In this document: one piece after another, positions 43,099 through 53,933 of the stretch | How the letters are laid out: the number at the start of each line of letters is the position of its first letter | Numbering within the stretch: position 1 is the first letter of the stretch | From: Cylindrospermum stagnale PCC 7417 | GTDB lineage: Bacteria > Cyanobacteriota > Cyanobacteriia > Cyanobacteriales > Nostocaceae | Direction of reading: 5' to 3' | Assembly (NCBI RefSeq): GCF_000317535.1 | Contig: NC_019757.1 | Location: forward strand, 3,871,501 to 3,935,500 | DNA length: 64,000 bases | Translations under genes and position numbers: made by a program | The notes under the pieces: generated by a model | Databases searched by the model: none | Told to the model about the DNA's origin: nothing | What the model saw: only the letters and a program-made list of their open reading frames with translations

Positions 43099-43402
43099 AT
43101 AAATTAAAAAGATTTTTCTACAAACAGAGTTTAATATTTTGTAACGATTAGTACATATTGACAAAGCTAATTAGGTGAAAACGGGTTTATCCAGTAAATT
43201 TTTTAAGTAATTTACTTACAGCACATTTCATCCGAGCGAGGTACACAATGGCAGGCAAGATGCCTACCCTACAAGAGTTTCATCATTCATATTTGTACCT
43301 CATTTACCTGCAATCTGCTGTATATAAGATGTTTGAATAAAAACTAAAAATATAAAGCATCCACAATATAAGTTAATAAATGTTGCATTCATGAAAATCT
43401 TT

Positions 43403-43420
43403 GTTATATTAGTTTACATA
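43403..43420 (+). promoter_or_regulatory. HLR1-like site upstream of the hli gene
   Basis: GTTATATT-AG-TTTACATA fits the RpaB-binding HLR1 pattern (G/T)TTACA(T/A)(T/A)NN(G/T)TTACA(T/A)(T/A) with one mismatch. It lies 40 bases before the ATG at 43461 and overlaps a possible -35 (TTTACA). RpaB binding here is known to control hli genes in other cyanobacteria; use here is inferred. Confidence 0.6.
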
Positions 43421-43460
43421 AGGCAACAAAGCTTAGTAAATATAATTTGGAGTGCGAACC

Positions 43461-43646
43461 ATGACTAATGCAACAAAAACTATCACTAATACTCCCGTAG
43501 CTGAAGACCGCAACGCCTGGCGCTGGGGTTTCACCCCACAAGCAGAAATTTGGAATGGTCGCTTGGCAATGATCGGCTTTTTAGCAGCCGCTTTGATTGA
43601 GCTTGCTTCCGGTCAAGGCTTCCTACACTTTTGGGGTATTCTGTAA
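43461..43646 (+). CDS. High-light-inducible protein (Hli/SCP, CAB-like)
   Basis: A 61-residue protein from ATG 43461, with GGAG 8 bases upstream. The single membrane helix carries the chlorophyll-binding motif [20 protein letters not shown] (E-x-x-N-G-R-x-A-M-x-G), preceded by WGFTPQ. Hli proteins bind chlorophyll and carotenoid as dimers, protect photosystem II assembly and dissipate excess light. The HLR1-like site upstream suggests induction by strong light. A strong terminator follows. Confidence 0.95.
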   Translation: MTNATKTITNTPVAEDRNAWRWGFTPQAEIWNGRLAMIGFLAAALIELASGQGFLHFWGIL

Positions 43647-43678
43647 ATTTTGAAATCTCATATTATTCATAAACAAAA

Positions 43679-43716
43679 AAACCTGGCATTCTTGATTAAC
43701 TGCCAGGTTTTTTATT
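43679..43716 (+). terminator. Rho-independent terminator after hli
   Basis: AACCTGGCA (43679-43688 region), a 12-base loop, TGCCAGGTT (to 43709), then TTTTTATTT. It lies 33 bases after the stop. Heptamer repeats (ACTAATG type) follow up to the sigA stop. Confidence 0.85.
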
Positions 43717-43774
43717 TGTTAATGGCCATTAGTCATCAGCTTTAAACTAATGACTAATGGCTAATGACTAATGA

Positions 43775-44947
43775 CTACCGAATATATTCCTTAAGGACGC
43801 TGTTGCGGTTCGGGTGGCGTAATTTGCGGAGTGCCTTCGCCTCAATTTGACGAATCCGTTCGCGGGTAACGTTGAAAATCTGGCCGATTTCCTCAAGGGT
43901 TTTCATCCGACCATCATCTAAGCCGTAGCGCAGTCTGAGAACATCCCGTTCGCGGGGGCTGAGACTGTCGAGGACTTTTTCGAGGTCTTCACGCAGGAGA
44001 TTTTTAGAAACTTGGTCTTCTGGCGTTTCACCATCGGATTCAATAAAATCGCCCAATCGAGAATCTTCTTCTTTACCGATGGGCGTTTCTAGTGAAATTG
44101 GTAACTGGGCGGATTTAGCGATAAACCGCAACTTCTCGATGGTCATTTCCATGCGGGTAGCGATTTCTTCTTCGGTGGGTTTACGACCCATTTCTTGAGA
44201 CAGTAGTTTGGTGGTTTTCTTAATCCGCGAGATGGTTTCGTAAAGGTGAACCGGAAGGCGAATTGTGCGTGATTGATCAGCGATCGCCCTGGTAATAGCC
44301 TGACGAATCCACCAGGTAGCATAAGTAGAGAACTTATAACCTTTTTCGTGGTCAAACTTTTCAGCTGCGCGAATTAGACCGAGACTACCTTCCTGAATTA
44401 AGTCTTGGAAGGATAAACCACGATTCATATATTTCTTGGCAATTGAAACCACAAGGCGCAGGTTAGATTGTACCATTTTGTCTTTCGCCCTGCGTCCAAC
44501 ATGCAGGCGGTAACGAAAGGCAGGTAATGGCAATTGTACTTCTGCTGCCCATTCACTGTCTTTAGGGTCGCGCTCCAGCCGCTCTGAAAGCCTTTCCCTT
44601 ACCCGCTCCAATTCCAGCAAGTCGGCTATTTTCCGCGCCAGTTCAATTTCTTCGTCCGCTCGCAATAGACGAATCCGCCCGATTTCTTGCAAGTACAGGC
44701 GAATTGAATCTTCGGTGTAATGCTTTTTCTTACTTTGTGTCCGACGACGCGATTTAGCGGCTTTTCCAGACTTTGCGTCGTCCTCATCAGACTGAGGCTC
44801 TAAAAACTCATCAATTTCGCCGTCATCCGTGATCAGCAAGTCCTCTTCATCGTCGATTAAGAGTTCTTCTAACTCGAGCTCAGGCTGATTCATTATTTCT
44901 AGGTCAGGCTGATATATGCTTTCGAGTACGTTGTTAGCCTGGTTCAT
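43775..44947 (-). CDS. sigA: Principal RNA polymerase sigma factor SigA
   Basis: A 390-residue group 1 sigma-70. It has an acidic N-terminus (about 20-65, [20 protein letters not shown]). Region 1.2 is [16 protein letters not shown]. Region 2 contains [38 protein letters not shown] and [19 protein letters not shown]. Region 3 follows, with [14 protein letters not shown]. Region 4.2 is [20 protein letters not shown]. The short 1.1 region and the length are typical of cyanobacterial SigA. It gives basal transcription specificity. A 1.8-kb non-coding stretch lies upstream. Confidence 0.95.
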   Translation of the reverse strand: MNQANNVLESIYQPDLEIMNQPELELEELLIDDEEDLLITDDGEIDEFLEPQSDEDDAKSGKAAKSRRRTQSKKKHYTEDSIRLYLQEIGRIRLLRADEEIELARKIADLLELERVRERLSERLERDPKDSEWAAEVQLPLPAFRYRLHVGRRAKDKMVQSNLRLVVSIAKKYMNRGLSFQDLIQEGSLGLIRAAEKFDHEKGYKFSTYATWWIRQAITRAIADQSRTIRLPVHLYETISRIKKTTKLLSQEMGRKPTEEEIATRMEMTIEKLRFIAKSAQLPISLETPIGKEEDSRLGDFIESDGETPEDQVSKNLLREDLEKVLDSLSPRERDVLRLRYGLDDGRMKTLEEIGQIFNVTRERIRQIEAKALRKLRHPNRNSVLKEYIR

Positions 44948-45947
44948 GCCGCGTTCCTCATGCTCCTTGCAGAATCAATTACTCAAGATGTGTTTACGGC
45001 TCTTTTTATCGAGCTAATTGTTAACCGAAAATAGAGTTTTGGCTGATTTGCCTCAGATATTTTCGGCTTTCATTGCGCCTCTAGGAGGCGGAGTTTTTTA
45101 CTTTAGTGGCAGTCATGACTGAATGTGACTTGCACTACGAAAGTAAAGGTCATACGTGTTGCAGTCGCAGACAAGTTCTAACTAATGGTCTAAAAAAAGA
45201 CTCGTCTTGATCAAGAAATTCACCACTCCAGACAAACGAATATGACTGCTGGCAGATTTCTCTGTAAAGACTGCTCCGATTGTAGCCTGTTTCACAGAAA
45301 TTGCACTCTTTTTGTGTGTTAATCATGAGACCGTTAACCAAGGTGATGCCACTTTTATCAAAAAGACATTAAAAACGGTAGTTGTACCCTGAAATCTTTG
45401 CTAAAACTTTTTAGTTTTGCAGTGGCATTCTCATTAGATGAAAAGGTAAGTGCACTTGCTCTTAAGGAATTCAAGGTATTATATACAACAATATTTACCT
45501 AGAACAGCGCGTTTGTTGTTCGCTTTCTTAAGCAGCATTAATGCACCCATTTTGGCTTTTCCTTCATAAATGACTCAGTTCAGAGAGCAAAGCGGGGCTT
45601 CCCGCCCTGTAAATACAGCAATTTTGGAACAGTGGCGGTGCTTGCGTTCAAGCACTTAACCTTATACACACCAATAACCTTCACTTAGGAGTTGAGGCTG
45701 TGGCTGAATCAAGCCGATGGCAGATGAATTTAGATTTAACTAATTCGGTCTTATTCACACATTAGCGCACTGCTGAGATTTCAACCTTATGAAACTTGAC
45801 AAACTGTTCTTATTGTATACAAGGATATTTTAAACAGTCGAGAAAAAATTTGACATTCGAGATGCTCAATGATTTTCACGAGTTATGGCAAAAGTGCATC
45901 AGATAAATGCAAAATAATAGCCGTGACTACAGATTTATCTGATTAAT

Positions 45948-46099
45948 CCCCTAGTTCTAGAGAAGCTCAGACTGGTGGGAGCATCTCTAGGGAAGACTTG
46001 AACAGTTACTGTTAATCTAGTCTGTCAAGAGGCGTAAGCAGGGCCAACCGCCAACTAGAGTGTGGGCTGAAAAAGCTTACGACCTCTATTCCTGGGTCG
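45948..46099. ncRNA. Candidate structured RNA (three hairpins with an alternative pairing)
   Basis: Hairpin 1: CTAGAGA-A-GCTC (45957-45968), 10-base loop, GAGC-A-TCTCTAG (45979-45990). Hairpin 2: AGACT..AACAG (45994-46005), TTA, CTGTT..AGTCT (46009-46023, with 5 unpaired bases). Hairpin 3: AGAGG-CGTAAGC (46028-46039) with GCTTACG-A-CCTCT (46075-46087). An alternative stem ACGACC (46079-46084)/GGTCGT (46095-46100) excludes the base of hairpin 3. The strand cannot be told. It could be a small RNA or a leader element. I do not recognise a named family; 6S RNA does not fit by shape. Confidence 0.5.
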
Positions 46100-46243
46100 T
46101 TACGTGGTAATTAAAAGTTCTCAATATACTTACCAAATGCTGCTTGGCAGATTATATTGAGCTTTGCTCTTCAAGCATAACAAATGCAATTCTTGCTTGC
46201 GGACAAAATTAATCAGCCGATAATCAATTACTTCTTGTTATAA

Positions 46244-46260
46244 GTTTCTTGACAAGAAAC
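46244..46260. promoter_or_regulatory. 17-bp palindrome upstream of sigA
   Basis: GTTTCTTG-A-CAAGAAAC has perfect 8-bp arms. It contains TTCTTGACA-like promoter bases. It is a candidate operator or small hairpin in the non-coding region. Confidence 0.4.
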
Positions 46261-46745
46261 GATTTTTCTAAAATAGATGCTAAGGGAGGAACCTATCATG
46301 TTTATAGCATGATTGTGACAGTCCGTAGTTGCCGGGTGATTTCCCTGTGGAGAGTATCAGGTTGCTGACCAGAGGAAGCATTAATAAGACAATAAATGTC
46401 ACCCTGTATAGATTTAGATACACCTAATCACGGCGGTTTCAGTTAACTATGCCTGTGTGGGAGTTTTATATATGTGCTATTTGTACTAAATAATTTTGCG
46501 TAGCAGACTGAGCAATAGGCTACGTCTGCTTTCCAGCGATGGCGTAAAGCACCCGGAGGAGGTGTTTACCTAATTTTGCATCCGCCAAAGGAGGTGCTTT
46601 GTCACATGTTCATGTTCTGGTTTGCATAGATGCAACAATGGGAATGCCGCAACGCTAAAAAAGTAATGGGCAATAGGTTTTCGCCTACTGCCCATTACTA
46701 ATAACCCAGATCAAAGATGATTTGGATAGTTGAGGTAATTGCTAT

Positions 46746-48719
<1,974 letters not shown>

Positions 48720-48850
48720 CTAAAGGCTAAAAAAGTAAAATCACTCCAAAATTCTAACACAAAAGCCTTGTTGGCGTCTGTAGACCAATTTAGAGAGAAG
48801 TTTATACTAGGGTTGCAGTACTAGAGAAAATCAAGATGAACTGTTGACAA

Positions 48851-48871
48851 ATGACTAATGACTAATGACTA
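48851..48871 (+). repeat. Three ATGACTA heptamers forming the miaA start
   Basis: ATGACTA occurs at 48851, 48858 and 48865; the third supplies the miaA start codon. Each of the first two ATGs opens a four-codon frame (M-T-N-D-stop) ending at or across the next unit. No normal ribosome-binding site is visible in front of 48865. Confidence 0.85.
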
Positions 48872-49764
48872 AATTGATTGTGATTTGTGGGGCGACGGCG
48901 ACGGGTAAGTCAGGTTTAGCTATGTTGGTGGCTATGCGGTTAGATTCTATAATTTTGAGTGCTGATTCCCGTCAAGTTTACCGTGAGTTTGATATTGGTA
49001 CGGCTAAACCAACTGTGGCTGAACGAAACTTGGTACCGCACTATTTAATAGATATCTGTGAACCAACTAGCATGATGACGGTAGCAGATTATCAGGAGCA
49101 AGTACAAGCCTTGATGACTTCTAGTGGAGTTTCGCCACTGTTGTTAGTTGGTGGTACTGGTTTATATATCCGTTCTATTGTCCAAGGGATGAAGATTCCG
49201 AGGGTGGCACCACAACCAGAATTGCGATCGCAACTTGAATCTCTCGGTCAAACTCAACTTTATGCGATGTTACAACAAGTTGATCCAGTAGCGACACAAA
49301 AAATTCACGCTCATGACTCGGTGCGGACTTTAAGAGCACTAGAAGTATATTACGTCACTGGGATGCCGATTTCCGCACAGCAAGGAGAGAATCCCCCGAA
49401 TTACCCGATTTTGCAAATTGGCTTAGAGTGTGATGTCGAAAAGTTAGGCGATCGCATTTACAAACGCACTCAGCAAATGATAGCAGATGGCTTGGTGGCT
49501 GAAGTGGAGTATTTATGTCAAAAATATGGCGCTGATTTGCCTTTATTAAATACTTTAGGATATCAAGAAATTAAGCAATATTTGGCTGGGGATATCTCCC
49601 AAGAGGAGGCGAAAGAATTAATAATTTTGCATACGCGGCAATTTGCCAAGCGACAACGCACTTGGTTTAGACCATATTCACAAATTGAATGGTTTGATGC
49701 CGATAGTCCTGATTTATTAGAGCAAGTTTGGCGGCGAATAAATGAGTTTTTAACAGATGTGTAG
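48865..49764 (+). CDS. miaA: tRNA dimethylallyltransferase MiaA
   Basis: A 299-residue enzyme that transfers dimethylallyl to A37 of tRNAs reading UNN codons. The P-loop is ICGATATGKSGLAM. SADSRQVYREFDIGTAKPT, VPHYLIDICEP, LLLVGGTGLYIRSIVQG, VRTLRALEVYYVTGMPIS and NTLGYQEIKQYL are all family hallmarks, ending in HTRQFAKRQRTWFR. The length is normal. The start lies in a heptamer repeat (see 48851-48871); its downstream in-frame Met (AMLVAM) would cut the P-loop, so 48865 is right. Confidence 0.95.
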   Translation: MTKLIVICGATATGKSGLAMLVAMRLDSIILSADSRQVYREFDIGTAKPTVAERNLVPHYLIDICEPTSMMTVADYQEQVQALMTSSGVSPLLLVGGTGLYIRSIVQGMKIPRVAPQPELRSQLESLGQTQLYAMLQQVDPVATQKIHAHDSVRTLRALEVYYVTGMPISAQQGENPPNYPILQIGLECDVEKLGDRIYKRTQQMIADGLVAEVEYLCQKYGADLPLLNTLGYQEIKQYLAGDISQEEAKELIILHTRQFAKRQRTWFRPYSQIEWFDADSPDLLEQVWRRINEFLTDV

Positions 49765-49787
49765 AGACGTTATATAAAACGCCTCTA
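49762..49787. terminator. Hairpin between convergent miaA and Uma2 genes
   Basis: TAGAGACGTT-ATATAA-AACGCCTCTA, a 10-bp stem with one mismatch, overlaps the miaA stop. This hairpin family (GTAGAGNCGTT) is common in Nostoc-type genomes and may work as a bidirectional terminator. Confidence 0.55.
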
Positions 49788-49818
49788 TTACAAAGTAGGG
49801 TAAATTCCTGAAAATACT

Positions 49819-50589
49819 TTACAGAGTATCAGGATCTACACCTAACGCCCTAAGCCTTTCTGCTAGTAATTGGGCACGTTGTTCTGCTTGTTGAGAGCGT
49901 TGTTCTGCTTGTTGAGAGCGTTGTTCTGCTTGTTGGGCACGTTGTTCTGCTACCTCCTTTTCTAGTTTTTCTTGATCAGCACGTTCGTCACCAGTTGGTA
50001 AAACAGCACCATCTTGATAGCACCAGCGCAACCAAGTATCATGCCTACCTTCAAATTGTCCTTCCCACAAAGTTACACCTAAACCAACTTGTTCTAACCA
50101 AGTTTCTTGAGTTTCAAAATAATATCTTCCGCTGAGTTGATAAACACGTAAAATTTGTTCTCCCAATTGGTGATTTGGATCATATACAATGTAGTAGCTC
50201 ACCCGCATTTGCTCATAAATTCTGAGTTTTCTCTCCAGTTCTTCACCTTCTTTATTAGAGACAATTTCAACCACGATTTCGGGAGTTTTACCAAACTTCC
50301 AAACTAGGTAACAACGGTTTTGCTTTTCCCACCAATTTTCAGGTACTTGGACATCAAAGCTAATAAATACATCGGGGACAATAGCAGGTTCGCCGTAAGT
50401 ATAGTAAATGCCGACATTGGCCGCTGCGAGAAAAGTTTGGTTTTGTAAAGAACTGTAAAGAGAGCCAACCAAGAGGCGTTGTTGTTTTTCAGATGGGAGA
50501 TTATCTACAGGCGTATCATCTTCGGTGACTAGCAGGTTGGCATCTGGCACATCGTAATCATCAACATTGATTAAAAGTTGCTCAACCAT
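49819..50589 (-). CDS. Uma2-family PD-(D/E)XK nuclease-like protein with coiled-coil tail
   Basis: About 256 residues from ATG 50589 (MVEQLLINVDDYDVP). The core has the Uma2 pattern: IVPDVFISFDV, TPEIVVEIVSNKEGEELERKL, YEQMRVSYYIVYDP. PD..., E-I-V-S and K form the PD-(D/E)XK site. From about 205 a coiled coil of heptads (AEQRAQQ, AEQRSQQ twice, AEQRAQL) encoded by 21-bp repeats leads to the end RALGVDPDTL. These genes are very abundant in cyanobacteria; their role is unknown. It converges on miaA. Confidence 0.9.
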   Translation of the reverse strand: MVEQLLINVDDYDVPDANLLVTEDDTPVDNLPSEKQQRLLVGSLYSSLQNQTFLAAANVGIYYTYGEPAIVPDVFISFDVQVPENWWEKQNRCYLVWKFGKTPEIVVEIVSNKEGEELERKLRIYEQMRVSYYIVYDPNHQLGEQILRVYQLSGRYYFETQETWLEQVGLGVTLWEGQFEGRHDTWLRWCYQDGAVLPTGDERADQEKLEKEVAEQRAQQAEQRSQQAEQRSQQAEQRAQLLAERLRALGVDPDTL

Positions 50590-50826
50590 GATTTTATCCA
50601 CTGCTGAAGGATGTTATTTCTAGACTAATTGATTCGGGTGGGAGGGTGCAAACTAGCTGTTTGCGTGATTTCAGAAACGGAAGTTGGCGCTGAGTATTAT
50701 CTGTTTCCGGGTGAGAAACTAATTGACCGTTTTGGAAAATCTCGATTTCAATTAACTTAGAATGATATGTGTTGATTGCAATACTCTCAACAGAAGCGAT
50801 TCTTTTTCCAGTCGCATTGGCTATCC

Positions 50827-53151
50827 ATGACCACAACCATTGACTTTCTCAGCCACCTTAACCCTAGCCAACGTCAAGCCGTCGAACACTACTGCGGCCC
50901 GTTGCTAGTTGTTGCTGGCGCAGGTTCCGGTAAAACCCGGGCGCTAACTTATCGGATTGCTAACCTGATTCTGAAAAACCGGGTAGATCCGGAGAATATC
51001 CTGGCGGTTACCTTCACCAACAAAGCCGCGCGGGAGATGAAAGAACGGATTCAAAGGCTATTTGCTGAACAGTTGGCGATGTCACAACACGGTCAGCGGT
51101 TGGATTTGTTGACAGAATACCAGCAAACTCAGTTGCGATCGCAAGTTTACAAAAACACCATCAAAAATATGTGGTGTGGCACCTTCCACAGCCTTTTTTC
51201 TCGCATCCTTCGTTTTGATATCGAAAAATATCAAGATGAAAAAGGACGCCGCTGGAATCGTAATTTCTCCATCTTCGATGAATCTGACGTTCAAACTTTG
51301 ATTAAAGATATCGTCACTAAACAGCTAAACCTCGACGATAAAAAATTTGATGCTCGTTCCGTCCGCTACGCTATTAGTAACGCTAAAAACCAGGGCTTAT
51401 CACCCCAGCAATTCGAGATAGAACAACCAAATTATCGCGGTAGAGTAATTGCCCAAGTCTATAATTCCTATCAGGATAGGCTAGCAGAAAATAACGCCCT
51501 TGATTTTGATGATTTGATTCTAACTCCTACCAGATTATTTCAACAAAATGAGCAAGTTCTAGATTACTGGCATCGGAAATTCTGCCATATTTTAGTTGAT
51601 GAATATCAAGATACTAACCGCACTCAATACGACTTAATCCGCCTATTAGTAACAAATGGCGAAGACAGTAAGAGTGCCTGGAAATGGCAGAATCGCTCGG
51701 TTTTTGTCGTAGGCGATGCTGACCAGTCGATTTACAGCTTTAGAATGGCAGATTTCACCATTTTGCTAGAATTTCAGCAAGATTTTGGTGATGGTTTGGA
51801 GGATGATGACACCCGGACAATGGTGAAGCTTGAGGAGAATTATCGTTCTTGTGAAAACATTCTCGAAGCTGCTAATGAATTAATTGAAAATAACACCCAA
51901 CGGATTGATAAAGTCCTCAAACCGACGCGGGGGGCTGGTGAGAAAATTTATTTTCATAAAGCAGATAATGAAATGGACGAAGCCGATTTTGTTATCAATC
52001 AAATTCGGACTTTAGAATATCAAAATCCAGAAATAAACTGGGGTAGTTTTGCTATACTTTATCGCACTAACGCTCAATCTCGCCCTTTTGAAGATTTATT
52101 AGTTAAATATCAAATTCCTTACACTGTTGTCGGAGGGATGAGGTTTTACGATCGCAAAGAAATTAAAGATGTCGTAGCTTATCTCCGTGCAGTCGCCAAC
52201 CCATCGGATACAGTCAGTTTACTACGAGTTATCAATACTCCCCGGCGAGGAATCGGCAGAACTACCATTGAAGCTTTAGTTAACGCCTCTCAGCAGTTAG
52301 GGACAACCTTGTGGGAAATATTGAGCGATGAAACATCAGTTAATACCTTGGCTGGAAGGGCGACAAAAGCCGTAAATGGTTTTGCCGAAATGATTAAAAA
52401 ATGGCAAGGAAATATTGCCACGATGCCTGTTACAGAGGTGGTAAATGGCATTATCGAAGACTCTGGTTACGTCCAAGACTTGATGAATCAAGGCACAGAT
52501 GAAGCCACAGATAGGGTGCAAAACGTCCAGGAACTTTACAACGCCGCCCTGCAATTTCAAGAAGAAAACGAAGAGGTTAGCTTGCAAGCATTCCTGCAAA
52601 GTGCTGCACTCAGTTCCGACTTGGATAACTTAAAAGAAGGAAAAACAGCGGTATCTTTGATGACTTTGCACGCTTCCAAAGGGCTGGAATTTCCCGTAGT
52701 CTTTTTGGTGGGCTTAGAACAGGGGCTATTTCCTAACTACCGTTCTATCAATGATCCTGCATCGTTGGAAGAAGAACGCCGCCTGTGTTATGTGGGAATT
52801 ACTCGCGCCCAAGAAAGGTTATTTTTATCACACGCCCGCGAACGCCGTTTATATGGTTCAAGAGAACCCGCGATGCGATCGCAATTTCTCGACGAACTAC
52901 CAGAAGAGTTATTAACGAATCAACAAAAAAGTAGTCGCAGTTTTACTAAAGGTGCTGCTGCAACAGGTAGCAAGCAAGATACAAAACAAAATTGGCAAGT
53001 AGGTGACAGAGTTTTACATAAAACTTTTGGACTTGGAGAAATTACCCATATTTTTGGCACAGGTAACAAGTTATCTGTAGCGATTAAATTCTCTAGTTTA
53101 GGGCAAAAAATCGTTGACCCCAGAGTAGCGCAATTACAAAAAGTGGACTAA
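50827..53151 (+). CDS. pcrA: UvrD/PcrA-family ATP-dependent DNA helicase
   Basis: About 774 residues from ATG 50827 (MTTTIDFLSHLNPSQRQAVE); the longer frame upstream adds a non-conserved 17 residues. Motif I is AGAGSGKTRALTYR, Ia is VTFTNKAAREMKER, II is LVDEYQDTNRTQYDLI, III is VVGDADQSIYSFRMAD, IV has LEENYRSCENIL, V is TLHASKGLEFPVVFLVGLEQ and VI is YVGITRAQERLFLSHA. The C-terminal Tudor-like domain (WQVGDRVLHKTFGLGEIT) is the RNA-polymerase-binding part of PcrA. It works in repair and replication-fork clearing. Confidence 0.95.
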   Translation: MTTTIDFLSHLNPSQRQAVEHYCGPLLVVAGAGSGKTRALTYRIANLILKNRVDPENILAVTFTNKAAREMKERIQRLFAEQLAMSQHGQRLDLLTEYQQTQLRSQVYKNTIKNMWCGTFHSLFSRILRFDIEKYQDEKGRRWNRNFSIFDESDVQTLIKDIVTKQLNLDDKKFDARSVRYAISNAKNQGLSPQQFEIEQPNYRGRVIAQVYNSYQDRLAENNALDFDDLILTPTRLFQQNEQVLDYWHRKFCHILVDEYQDTNRTQYDLIRLLVTNGEDSKSAWKWQNRSVFVVGDADQSIYSFRMADFTILLEFQQDFGDGLEDDDTRTMVKLEENYRSCENILEAANELIENNTQRIDKVLKPTRGAGEKIYFHKADNEMDEADFVINQIRTLEYQNPEINWGSFAILYRTNAQSRPFEDLLVKYQIPYTVVGGMRFYDRKEIKDVVAYLRAVANPSDTVSLLRVINTPRRGIGRTTIEALVNASQQLGTTLWEILSDETSVNTLAGRATKAVNGFAEMIKKWQGNIATMPVTEVVNGIIEDSGYVQDLMNQGTDEATDRVQNVQELYNAALQFQEENEEVSLQAFLQSAALSSDLDNLKEGKTAVSLMTLHASKGLEFPVVFLVGLEQGLFPNYRSINDPASLEEERRLCYVGITRAQERLFLSHARERRLYGSREPAMRSQFLDELPEELLTNQQKSSRSFTKGAAATGSKQDTKQNWQVGDRVLHKTFGLGEITHIFGTGNKLSVAIKFSSLGQKIVDPRVAQLQKVD

Positions 53152-53282
53152 ATATTTTAGGGATAGAATGCTGTCGATGCTTTGTTAGTGATAGTCCCAA
53201 ATAGAGCGATCTCTCTATTTGGGGCAATCGTACTCACAAATATTATCCTGATAAACCTATACAGTTGAAACCATTTTTCTGG

Positions 53283-53603
53283 CTATAGTGCAAAGACTGC
53301 TATTCTACCTTCAGAGTTAATCTCTAGCAAATAATCTTTAGGACTACTTTTAAGTTCAGCCAGTACAAATGATGATGAATCATTATCCCATTGTCCCAGA
53401 ATTTTCCAATCACTATCCCAAATAATACATCTACCTATTTTAGTGTGTACACTTAGAGGTTTTTCTTTGTGTTGTGATATCCATGCATACAGACGATCAT
53501 CCTTTCCAGGACTTACAACTCGACTATTAGCAGGATTTTCTACATTAACAATCGAGACAAATGCATTTGATAGGTTATTGCAACCTTTAACAGCTGTAGT
53601 CAT
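53283..53603 (-). CDS. Small protein of unknown function
   Basis: A 106-residue protein starting MTTAVKGCNNLSNAF. There is no signal peptide. Strands such as GRCIIWDSDWKILGQW, SFVLAELKSSPKDYLL and INSEGRIAVFAL suggest a small beta-sheet domain, perhaps one blade pair of a propeller. I do not recognise the family. AT-rich codon use contrasts with pcrA next door, so it may be a later arrival. Confidence 0.5.
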   Translation of the reverse strand: MTTAVKGCNNLSNAFVSIVNVENPANSRVVSPGKDDRLYAWISQHKEKPLSVHTKIGRCIIWDSDWKILGQWDNDSSSFVLAELKSSPKDYLLEINSEGRIAVFAL

Positions 53604-53933
53604 TTGAAATGCTCCTTCAATAATATTTCAATAGTTGTTGTTGCTCTTAATTTAGAGATAAATCGGGAAAAACTAGGGTAGTTTATATATTTTATTTGGC
53701 GTTGCTAAACCAAAGTATGATTTTTGGGTAGGCATTAGTTATGTTCACCAAGCTAAATTAGGCGACCTGCTGAAATCGGCAGCGCTTCTCGACAAGACGA
53801 GCATTTCCAGCCACATCAACCTGTTAATGTTCCATAATGCGGGTGTAGGGCAGGCATTTTGCCTGCCCCCAAACAAAACAAACAGGCGAGACGCCTGTTC
53901 TACGGAATATTTGGGGTATTTTTTTGGAAGTTC
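53604..53933. other. Intergenic stretch with palindromic repeats
   Basis: At 53846-53870 GGGCAGGCATTTTGCCTGCCC, and at 53883-53900 ACAGGCGAGACGCCTGT, are small inverted repeats of common cyanobacterial families. No gene is seen. Confidence 0.6.

Larger units (their letters stand above)
44948..46745. other. 1.8-kb non-coding region between gyrB and sigA
   Basis: No frame of convincing size is present; a 63-codon frame at 45150-45341 has no family resemblance. The region must contain the sigA promoter(s) and possibly a long leader. Hairpins are frequent: GCGGG-GCTT-CCCGC near 45594, GTGCTTG-CGTT-CAAGCAC near 45640, the structured block 45948-46099, and the palindrome at 46244-46260. I found no tRNA, tmRNA, RNase P or SRP RNA signature. 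Confidence 0.6.

Noticed and set aside
45948-46099. 6S RNA, tmRNA, RNase P or SRP RNA
   Set aside because: The multi-hairpin shape lacks the single long bulged rod of 6S RNA, and no signature bases of the other RNAs were found.
50594-50836. 80-codon minus frame between the Uma2 and pcrA genes
   Set aside because: It starts at TTG, overlaps both the pcrA start region and the Uma2 start, and has no known family or ribosome-binding site.
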